Assembly (NCBI GenBank): GCA_024196135.1 | Contig: JAMQCK010000693.1 | Span: 1 to 17,600 of the forward strand | DNA from: Pleurotus ostreatus/Saccharomyces cerevisiae fusant | Taxonomy: Eukaryota > Opisthokonta | Direction: 5' to 3' | Length of the DNA: 17,600 nucleotides | Shown: in pieces, positions 8,206 to 15,745 of the stretch | Numbering within the stretch: position 1 is the stretch's first letter | How the letters are laid out: each line of letters opens with the position of its first letter | Program-made: the position numbers and the translations under genes | The notes under the pieces: model-generated | What the model was told of the DNA's origin: nothing | Database searches by the model: none | Seen by the model: only the letters and a program-made list of their open reading frames with translations

Positions 8206-9321
8206 ATGATTCGGTTCGACAACCTTCCCCCCGAGATCGTGCAGGCGATGTGCACGCCCATGCACCCCGTCATCTCCCCATCCCCCTCCTCTGGTATGCT
8301 CCCATAGACGTGCGCCGTGCGCCATCTCTGACCCTCGCCTAGGCGGTCTGTACATCGGCTCTCTCTCTGCAGCCAATGACCCGGAGTTGCTCGCCTCGAA
8401 TCGGTGAGCGAGCTCGCGCCCCTCGAACGCAGTGATGCTCACATCCCAGGGTCACCCACGTAGTACAGGTGCTTGACGCGCCGTGGGCGCCGCCGAGCGA
8501 CACCCCCGACGGCGTGCACCGGTACGCCGCCTGCCCGCGATAACGCCCCGCGCTAAACGCCGCACAGTTATCCAATCCCCTTGCTCGACTCGACGTCTGC
8601 TGACCTCCGACCACACCTGGAGGCCGCGTGCGAGCACATCGACCGCTCCCTGCGAGCGAGAAAAAACGTACTCGTCCACTGCCAGCAGGTGCGTCAGCCC
8701 GATCACGCCCCAACGGCCCCGCTGACGCGCGATCTCCCCAGGGCGTGTCACGCTCCGCGGCAGTGGTCATCGCGTACTTGATTCGGAATCAAGGTGAGCC
8801 CGCACCCCCTTGGCTTAAGCATTCGCCCACGACCACCCCTCCCTCCCCCCATCCCCACCCATTGGCGTTCTTCTGGATTCCGCGAACATCATGGAAGCGC
8901 CCCCTCGTCCCACGCGCGAGGTCGCAGCGCCCGACCCGCTCCACCCCATGCCCCACTTCCGCCCTCCCGTTCCGCCCGGCTGACTCGCCCCACAGGGATG
9001 ACCTACGACTCCGCGTACGCGCTCTGCAAGCAGCGCCGTGCCTGCGTCAAGCCGAATTCAGGGTGCGCGCGTTCTCCTACTCTATCACAACGTGCAGCCC
9101 CCGCTGATCAGCTTCCCTCTCCCTCCCTCTATCGCGCGTCATTCGCGCTCCCGCTTCCCTCCTCTGTGCCTCCCCCCTTCGGCGCGCTTCCTTCGACACA
9201 ACGGCTCTCCACCATTCATTCTGGTCGTGCCACCATATGCAGATTCGTCACTGCGCTGCGGGAATGGGAAGCCATGTATCACGCGCCGCGTCCGGGCATG
9301 CCGCGACGCTGGACCTCCTGA
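8206..9321 (+). CDS. Dual-specificity protein phosphatase
   Basis: Seven exons: 8206-8293, 8343-8403, 8450-8521, 8568-8688, 8742-8793, 8996-9062 and 9243-9321, joined to 179 residues. The ATG has good context (CCACCATGA). After about 30 unrecognised residues comes the typical DSP fold: GGLYIGSLSAAND, THVVQVLD, and YPIPLLDS with the candidate general acid Asp81. The active-site loop VLVHCQQGVSRSAAVVIAYL has nucleophile Cys112 and Arg118 (HCx5R). RRACVKPNSGF and a final W-containing helix complete it. The Asp-to-Cys spacing of 31 is normal. The family removes phosphate from Ser/Thr and Tyr, often on MAP kinases; the substrate here is unknown. No MAPK-docking or rhodanese domain is present. Introns 5 (202 nt) and 6 (180 nt) are about four times longer than all others in the window and pyrimidine-rich. 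Confidence 0.9.
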
Positions 9322-10063
9322 GCGCTCCCCGATGCTCGTCTCTTGGGCCGGATTATCATGCCTGTACACGCCGTCGCCTTGTAATCCCCCCAAAACGGCT
9401 ACGCCTCGCGTCGACGGATCAGACTGCCCAGCAGGGACAGACGGTCGCCTGCTGGTCTGAGCGATCGCCTGCACGAATGGTACTGCTCGTCGAACGCAAA
9501 AAGCCACATACTTAACCTCCCTATCCTTCGCCTCTCCTACCTATCCTACATACACTCCGCCTTCCTACATACACTCCGCCTCCCCACCTACCACCGCCTC
9601 TCTTTTGGGTCATCTTATAAATTGTATATCGCACAAATCATACTGGGTTCCTTGGGTGTAATTATACGGGATTTCTTGTGGATGTCACTTCATTCCTTTC
9701 GTGCTGCGTGCTGTGTGTTCCTACACTCCTTTCGCTTTCTGTGCTCAGGCTGTGTTCCCTCGGCAGCTTGTACTATGGTGAGTGCAGGGTAAAGTGATGG
9801 AGGGCGAGGACGAGGAGGAGCGAGGAGGGATGCTCGAGCGTGACGCGCAAGGTAAGGAGGCCCCGCCAAGCGCAGGATACGACAGCCGAGGAGCCGACGA
9901 CGTCAGAGGGCCAAGGATTACCGCTTTTGGAAACAATGGATGTGTGCGGGTGTATGCGCGTATTTGGCTCTGATGTGACCGACGGCCGGTATCATTTGCT
10001 TCAGACCATCACGATCGCTGAATGTCAGTACTGGTTTGTGCAATAAGATGCCCCTTCATCTCG
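9322..10063. other. Convergent intergenic region, phosphatase and F-box 3' ends
   Basis: 742 bp between two convergent genes. It starts with mixed sequence, then CT-rich sequence with a 19-bp tandem repeat (9544-9581). An AT-rich stretch around 9610-9680 likely holds the phosphatase poly(A) region. A nearly pure purine tract runs from about 9796 to 9831. No open frame here has recognisable content. Confidence 0.5.
9544..9581. repeat. 19-bp tandem repeat, two copies
   Basis: The unit TCCTACATACACTCCGCCT occurs twice head to tail with no mismatch (9544-9562, 9563-9581), in the 3' flank of the phosphatase gene. Confidence 0.8.
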
Positions 10064-10373
10064 TCATTCTGGTGGACTGCCAAAGTACACGAACAGCCCA
10101 CGCTCTCTTGCCTCCTCGACAACCATCATATCTAACGCGTTGTAGGGACGCGGGAAAGAATGGAGCTCCAGAACCTGAAGTACACCTCTGCGGGACAATA
10201 TCATCTGGCCCAATTTCCCCTCGGCATTGCTGCTCTGGTATGTGTACAAAGTCAAGTCCTTCAGCAGAGGGAGAAAGCGCTTCTCATCGTCAATGATCAG
10301 TAGGTCCATGAAGGGGCTACGAGCCATCTCCATGAACGCCGTCAGCTCCTCCAGGGCCTGCAAGCAGTCGAGG

Positions 10374-10381
10374 GGGATCAT
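10374..10381. repeat. Target-site duplication, left copy
   Basis: GGGATCAT, identical to 11241-11248 and directly abutting the transposon's left inverted repeat. On the minus strand it encodes part of the Met-Ile-Pro of the F-box protein. Confidence 0.9.
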
Positions 10382-10414
10382 AGGACCCCCGACATTTCCG
10401 CCAAAGGCCTCCGG
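10382..10414. repeat. Left terminal inverted repeat (33 bp)
   Basis: Exact reverse complement of 11208-11240. Identity stops immediately inside (AGAAAA against CCGGAC). Confidence 0.95.
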
Positions 10415-10439
10415 AGAAAATTCCGACTTTTGGGCTTCG

Positions 10440-10522
10440 TGAGCCTGCGCCGATTTTGAGCATCGAGGGGTTCTGAGCCTGCGTTTGCGGAGGGGTCCCG
10501 CTGGACCCTCGTTCTGAGCCTG
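10440..10522 (+). repeat. Left subterminal repeats TGAGCCTG (3 copies)
   Basis: Copies at 10440-10447, 10474-10481 and 10515-10522, all in plus orientation. The last two are preceded by TTC and followed within about 10 nt by GCGGAGG. Between them GGGTCC/GGACCC forms a short hairpin (10493-10508). Confidence 0.85.
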
Positions 10523-11063
10523 TGTTCTCGCGGAGGCCTCTAAAAAGGCCAATAAAATCGCGAAAAATCTGATTTTTTTCTCCCTGCACGCCGCTTCTGC
10601 TTCTGCGGTCTTCTGGACGTCTTTCTTGCTGGAAATGCCTGTTTTTATGCGAAAAACGCGTACTTTGCTCGACGCCGAACGTGCCGACCGTCCGAAAAAA
10701 GAAAACGGCCATGCATAGGTGACGTCGCAGCTGCTCAAAGCCCCGCATTCCATGTAAGAAAGGGTTCGGGGATTGGAAGGATGGTTCACCGCGCCGCGCA
10801 AAGTTCCAGGCGCGCCGTCGCCAGCGATGATGGTGTGGTCAGCGCCACCGAAATCCATTCATGACCTAAATTCATTTCGGACCGATATCTTCAATGTCGC
10901 AAGTCGTTGTTGACTTCTTTTTCTAACGGGGGTCGTCTCCTTACTGACCGTCAGAGCTGCGTGCGAGATCAATGCGTGTGTGGACTCGACAAGTGACAGA
11001 GTGTGTGATTAGTGCAGGATAATCACCACCACGTGTCGTCAGCTGGGCTTCGGGGCCCCTTCC

Positions 11064-11202
11064 TGAGCCTGCGGACCTCGGAGACCCTCACGACGAACCC
11101 TCATCTGAGCCTGCGATTTTCGGAGGCCCAACCCGCAAATCTGGCGCTTCTGAGCCTGTTTTTTGCGGAGGGTCCCCCTCCGGGGGACCCTTTCTGAGCC
11201 TG
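11064..11202 (+). repeat. Right subterminal repeats TGAGCCTG (4 copies)
   Basis: Copies at 11064-11071, 11106-11113, 11151-11158 and 11195-11202, same orientation as the left group, each followed by a CGGAG core. A perfect 9-bp stem GGGTCCCCC/GGGGGACCC with a 3-nt loop lies at 11170-11190, echoing the smaller hairpin at the left end. Confidence 0.85.
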
Positions 11203-11207
11203 TCCGG

Positions 11208-11240
11208 CCGGAGGCCTTTGGCGGAAATGTCGGGGGTCCT
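11208..11240. repeat. Right terminal inverted repeat (33 bp)
   Basis: Exact reverse complement of 10382-10414, ending GTCGGGGGTCCT. Confidence 0.95.
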
Positions 11241-11248
11241 GGGATCAT
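11241..11248. repeat. Target-site duplication, right copy
   Basis: GGGATCAT, matching 10374-10381 exactly and abutting the right inverted repeat. Confidence 0.9.
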
Positions 11249-12434
11249 TCGCATAAGCTGCGTCTCGGACCCGGAGTAGAAAAAGCGCCTGAGACGAGCG
11301 CCGGACCGCGTCAACATCTCGGTGACAGGCGACCAAATGCGACGCTGGTGCGCGTCCTCGTCGGTGCCCACAATGTCATCGATGGCCAAATGCAGCAACT
11401 GCGGGGCCGAGATATGTCGGAAAAGGGAGGGGATGGCCTCGTCCTCGCTGAGGAGGAGGAGGGTCTGCAGCTCCGAGCACTCGACGAACGGTAGATCATC
11501 GTCGTCTCTAATGGATGGGTTAACAGCGACCGTGGCGACGTGAAGCATCTCCAGTCGAGGGCAAGCCTGCAATATATCCAGAACCTCGTCTGTCATGACT
11601 TCAAGCACTCGCAGGCTAAGGTCGCGTATGCCCTGCCAAGCGCCGGGCTCCATAAGATGCTCAGGTATGCAGTCCAGGCTGCAGTGCAGCATCACGCGCT
11701 GCAGCCTAGGCGACGACGTAGCCCATAGGTAGAAATGAGCGTTGACTGCGGGGTCCTCTGTGTAAGTGCTCGCTGTAGTGAGTGCCGTCAAGGACGCCGG
11801 CGGAAAACATCGCAGGTCGTCGATAGAGAACACATGGTCGCTAAAGACCAGCTCGCGCCAGCGACGGGCGTGGGGGACCATCAGACGGAGCAGCGCGGTC
11901 CGCGGTTTGAGACGGTATCCTAAGTCATCCGGTCGGATGTTACGAATGTGAAGGAGCAATGGAAGATCGGCGGAGTATTTGAAGTGCATAGCCGCGCGTC
12001 TCAGCTCATGAGGACACTCGGGATCTTCAATAAGAACCCTAGTCCACAACGAGGGCGTGTTGATTGCGACTGCACGCCAATACTTGCAGACCTCGAGAAG
12101 AACCTCAGGTGTGCGTAGGTGCGACGGTATATGAGGATCATAACCGCCCCTCCGTGGGGGGAAGGTCTCGCCAAAGAGGCAGTGGCGATCAAGGGGCGGA
12201 AGCGAGAGTGAGAAAATATGGGTGAGCAGCTCAACAGGGAGGGAGGGAGTTGCCATGATATCAATATTTGCCCGATTTATGTGCGCATTCGATGCTATCT
12301 GGTCGAAAGCCTGGTTCGTCTGCTGGCTGACAGCCCTAGACTCGTCGGTGGACGGGCATTCGCCCGCTGGCTGTCTTGATTATCAGTGCGGACATCGAAT
12401 GGGATAGTTGAGGACGTACGTTGAAGGAACTCAT

Positions 12435-13493
12435 ACGGGGTTAAAGATGGCGGACCTGTACACGCGAGCACTATCACAAAGGTCAGATGAGTCTCTTGTC
12501 CGTCAACAAGGACGCACGAATCAACCTCGATAAACCTGGCTAGCTCGCGCAGAGGGTAAAAAGCAAAGGTGGGAGGAGACATCAAAGCGCAAACACAGTG
12601 ATATACCAGTGTCCTGTCGTCAAGGGCGAACAAGGACTGCCTTTCTTAGCCGACTTCGCGCGGTCTGCGGAGTTGCGCCCCAATTGTGACAAAGAGCATA
12701 TCAATTCGGGGCAGAATTGACCAGTTACCGAGGACGCCATTGTGCTTGGATTTTGGAAAACAATTCGAATGTTGGGTAGTCCTTTGAGGCGACGGGGCCC
12801 GAAATGTTGCGGTCGGAGTCGAGATAAAGTCGGGAAACTGCCGAAAACGGACGCAAATGCGAGCCACGTGGCATAAGGCGCCGGACCCACAAGGACCTAG
12901 TACCCTGCTTGCACTCACGCAATCTTATCTGTGCATTGGCGAGCTTCATCATTTGCATTTGAGCAGAAAGAGAGATGCGAGTGAGCTGAGCGCCTCTTCG
13001 TGGGCCGAACGTGGATGTCCACGTGACATCCGGCCCCGAAGCCGATCTTTGATTTCATTGCTTTCTTCCTACCACCATCTCAACATTGTACACTCCGAAG
13101 TAAGATAGTCGGACTCGCAACCATGGAAAACCTTTCTTCCATCCGTCTTCAACGAGCTGGATGTAATCCGTGGTCACAATGCGGGGCGAGGCTCGACTTG
13201 CGATTCGCCCGCATCCATCGACTTCAACCCTACAAGCTTGGCAGTCTTCAATAATTCGCCTATGTTTTCCGCCACAATTCTACGCGTCCATGCATGTCCC
13301 TCAGCCTGGCAACATATTTGTCTACTCTTTATCTGATATCACCATGGAATAAACAAGTCAACATCAAACCACGGCTATCCGTGCAGCTTTGTACTCGACA
13401 TGGTGAATTGTGAGCGCTCGAGTTTTTGCTCCCCGCCATATAAAATGCTCCGCGCATCGTCCTTGGGTATCACCAGAAATCTCTCAGCCAGCC
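12435..13493. promoter_or_regulatory. Divergent intergenic region with two E-boxes
   Basis: About 1060 bp between the divergent F-box gene and the 13494 gene; no convincing coding exon. A perfect palindrome GCCACGTGGC (12863-12872) and a second CACGTG (13020-13025, within the near-palindrome GATGTCCACGTGACATC) are candidate bHLH sites. A possible 5' UTR intron for the F-box transcript (minus strand, GTGCGT.. to ..TACAG) lies just upstream of its ATG, unproven. Confidence 0.45.
13439..13445 (+). promoter_or_regulatory. TATA box of the 13494 gene
   Basis: TATAAAA lies 49 bp before the ATG at 13494. This places transcription start near 13470, so an in-frame ATG at 13410 cannot be the start. Confidence 0.7.
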
Positions 13494-15369
13494 ATGAATC
13501 GTGCGCCACCGGTTGACGCCACCGTTCTTCCTCCCCTTCCAAACGACCTTACCATCAAGGCGCTGCCGCGTTCTAGCAGAGGAGCTGGCCTCTATGCTGA
13601 ACTCATCCACCAACTCTTTATCAGGCTCGACATTCAACTCGTCGAAGCATTCAACGGTGAACGTGTGACGCTCGTCGTACACGGCGGCGCCCCCATCCTC
13701 ACGCACCGCGGAGTGGCGGCGGTCCAGCAGCAGACTCGCCGCACCACTACGCGCGATGTCAACTACCTTGCTGGCGCGTTCGCTGCGGAGTGGGCGGCTC
13801 GCGGAGTGAGCGATGCTCAATCTCGACTCCACGCAGCAGCCCAGGAGGTCGCACTGCAGGTAGGCGTCGGGTTGGGCTGGCTCGAGGCGGATGCGGATGC
13901 TTTTTTGCCGACTTGGACTGAGTGCGTACTATCGTCCTCTGTCATCAAATCTGTTCCTGACTTCTCGCTTCGCGAAGCTCGAGTGGCAAACTCCATTATC
14001 CCGTGTACGACGTTGCGGTTCAGCAGCAGAATGTGAATATACAGACCTTATTCACGGGGCGCTCGCTCTCTGTGATTGGCGTGCCCGTATTTTGGTCCAT
14101 CGCGCAAAAGCTGCAGCGCTTCGAAGGCTGGGATAAGGCAGATATATGCTTATTGCTCAAGTGAGTTTTCCTGGCCTTCTGACTATGATCGAGAAGGTCA
14201 ACTTTCACCCCAGGTATACGCCCACAGCAGTATGCACGAAATGGACGCTCGACGATGTTGAAGGATTTCTGCAAAGGTATTGTGCCAGGTCCTATCCGCG
14301 GGCCGCACGACAATGCCTCAAAGCTCCGGAGCACAAGATTCTGGAGATCATCTCAATGCTCGACGGGCTCGAGCCCATCCCTGATGGCGCAGCCGGGCTG
14401 CCCGTGAGAGATCTTTCTCCTCCATTGCCGCCATGGGTAGACCAGGGCCCTCAGCCACCCATTACTCGCGTGTACCCAGATGGCTATCGCCCGAACACAG
14501 GTCCAAGGCTACTCCCCACACCCTTTCCTTTGTATCCACGCGAGACGCCCGCTGGACGGTTGCCCCCCTCTGGGTATCCCAACAACGTACCTCCTGGAGG
14601 AGCGTTTCTCCCGGCGCAGTACTATCAGCCTCACTCGTACAACTACGACTCCGACTCCACGGAATCCATGAGCTCGGGCGACTCGGACAGTGACTCCGAC
14701 TATGGCCCTGGCGAGCGCAAGACGATCTTCGCCGGGCACACGCCGCCGCCTGCGGGCTGGCAGGTATACGGTATGGTGCCGCCGTCAGCGGACACGGCCT
14801 CTATCTCTTCTGGGGGGTCAACGAGCGGCGCGAGCACACCGAGAGCCCGCACGCGCAACATAGCCCCTTCTTGGTCGCCCGTATCGTCGGTCTCCACTAC
14901 CCCGACGACGCCGGGAGGGTCGCCTGGTCGTGGGTACGCGACCCGTGATGGACTCTTCTATCCCGACGAGCAAGGCGGCGTGCCCCCATCACCGGCGTAC
15001 TCGCTCGCGTCGTCGTTCTCTTCGATGAGCATTGCCAACTTCCCGAACCCCGCCACCTCACGCGAGAACGAGCGCCAGCCGTCGCAACCAAGCCAGACGG
15101 CCTTCCCCTCTCCGATACGCCTTTCTGACTCTCCGCACATCCCTGATTCGCGGCCGACGTCCTTCGCCTCCTCGACGGGTTCGTACTCGACGCCCTTAGG
15201 CGTACCCCAGAGCTTCCCGGTTCCACCTATGCCGTTGCCGCCCGTGCCCGAGCCTCCTCAGCTGTACACGCCGAGGACAGTGGCTCTCGAGTTCCGTGAC
15301 CCTCGCGGGTCCACGAACTCTGTCCACAGGCGGAAGCCCAGGTCGGAGTTCATCCCGTCACCTCCTTGA
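13494..15369 (+). CDS. Hypothetical protein, nucleotidyltransferase-like N-terminus, disordered tail
   Basis: Exons 13494-13921, 13978-14160 and 14214-15369 give 588 residues. The first acceptor (AAG, 13975-13977) is weak; ending the intron at 13983 instead removes two residues. Residues 58-204 follow a pattern known from minimal nucleotidyltransferases of the DUF6036/AbiEii kind: a hydrophobic strand into GG (VTLVVHGG), then TTTRDVNYL where T-x-D-x-D is expected, and later IAQKLQRFEGWDKADICLLL like the K-L-x(6)-D-x-x-D-I-x-x-L-L helix. The second catalytic-type Asp is Asn90, so it may be inactive. A helical stretch to about residue 260 (PRAARQCLKAPEHKILEIIS) comes next. The remaining 330 residues are Pro/Ser/Gly-rich with an acidic Ser cluster SSGDSDSDSDYG and look intrinsically disordered. 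The gene is intact; the function is unknown and the fold call is a resemblance. Confidence 0.8.
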
Positions 15370-15745
15370 GTGACAAGGTGTTTTTGTGCTAGGATGGGTC
15401 GTGCTGCTTCCTCGACGATGACTATCTTTCCTTCAACATTGTATCTATGTCTGGATAGCTCGCAATTACTGACTACGGAGTACTATACTCATTACATCTC
15501 TCATTACTGACGACAACTGCTCCTCTTGATCTCAATATAATATACAGAAGTGTTCCTCTATTCTCGAACGACTCAGCATGAGCTTGGAGAGGTACGCAGT
15601 GCGGACGGATCATGGGTATGCCCCTCGTCAACAAGCTCGAAGTGATGTTACAGTTGATGTTGCGCGTCAGTATACAAGATAGCAAGTAGATGATCAATAT
15701 ATCGTCCACGGTACATTGTAGAACTCAGATTCTCCTCGGGGTAAC
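15370..15745. other. Convergent intergenic region
   Basis: 376 bp between the stop codons of two convergent genes. It is AT-rich (for example AATATAATATACAG near 15534-15547) and must hold both poly(A) sites. I see nothing else. Confidence 0.5.

Larger units (their letters stand above)
10382..11240. mobile_element. Non-autonomous DNA transposon, hAT- or KDZ-like, 859 bp
   Basis: Perfect 33-bp terminal inverted repeats (10382-10414 and 11208-11240, outer end AGGACCCCCGACATTTCC) are flanked by an 8-bp direct repeat GGGATCAT (10374-10381 and 11241-11248). An 8-bp target duplication is typical of hAT and of basidiomycete KDZ/Zisupton-type elements. No transposase is encoded: the interior holds only short frames, so it must have been mobilised in trans. 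Near both ends are repeats of TGAGCCTG, probable transposase-binding sites. The central part (about 10550-11040) is unrecognised, with T- and A-rich patches. Identical inverted repeats and identical target copies indicate a recent insertion. Confidence 0.9.
10064..12434 (-). pseudogene. F-box protein gene split by a DNA transposon
   Basis: Minus-strand model: exon 1 12420-12434 (ATG plus four codons), intron 12371-12419 (GTACGT..CTGAT..CAG), exon 2 from 12370 leftward, interrupted by an inserted element at 10382-11240, then native sequence to TGA at 10064-10066. Without the element and one 8-bp target copy, the frame is 1455 nt, 484 residues. The F-box region includes PSLPVELLTHIFSLSLPPLD (residues 47-66) and CKYWRAVAINTPSLWTRVLI; leucine-rich-like segments follow. 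After the insertion come ELTAFMEMARSPFMDLLIID and a C-terminus LFVYFGSPPE. F-box proteins link Skp1-Cullin1 ubiquitin ligases to targets. As it stands, translation runs from the native part (ending MIP) into the element and stops at 11039, giving about 448 residues with some 66 foreign ones. An in-frame TAA just before the 12434 ATG supports that start; the 15-nt exon 1 is inferred. Starting at 12256 is the alternative. Confidence 0.85.

Noticed and set aside
8339..8770. Minus-strand frames opposite the phosphatase gene
   Set aside because: Arg/Ala/Gly-rich shadows of the seven-exon phosphatase, which has intact catalytic motifs and splice sites.
9139..9507. Frames on both strands around the phosphatase 3' end (for example 9139-9507 minus, 9038-9460 plus)
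   Set aside because: They span the 180-nt intron and 3' flank, show no motif and overlap one another.
10064..10858. 264-codon minus-strand frame as an independent gene
   Set aside because: It is a composite: the N-terminal half lies within the transposon and the C-terminal half (from the MIPLDCLQ segment) is the displaced 3' end of the F-box gene.
10382..11240. The insert as a large spliceable intron of the F-box gene
   Set aside because: Its ends are perfect inverted repeats flanked by target duplications, and on the gene strand they do not provide GT..AG at the junctions.
11039..12256. 405-codon F-box frame as a complete gene
   Set aside because: Its last 66 or so codons are transposon terminal and subterminal repeats, and its natural 3' end is found beyond the element at 10064-10373.
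12582..12958. Three overlapping minus-strand frames of 77-102 codons upstream of the F-box gene
   Set aside because: No shared splice model and no recognisable sequence; considered promoter or leader DNA.
13410..13496. Upstream in-frame ATG at 13410 as start of the 588-residue protein
   Set aside because: It lies upstream of the TATA box at 13439-13445, so it would not be in the mRNA; the ATG at 13494 fits better.
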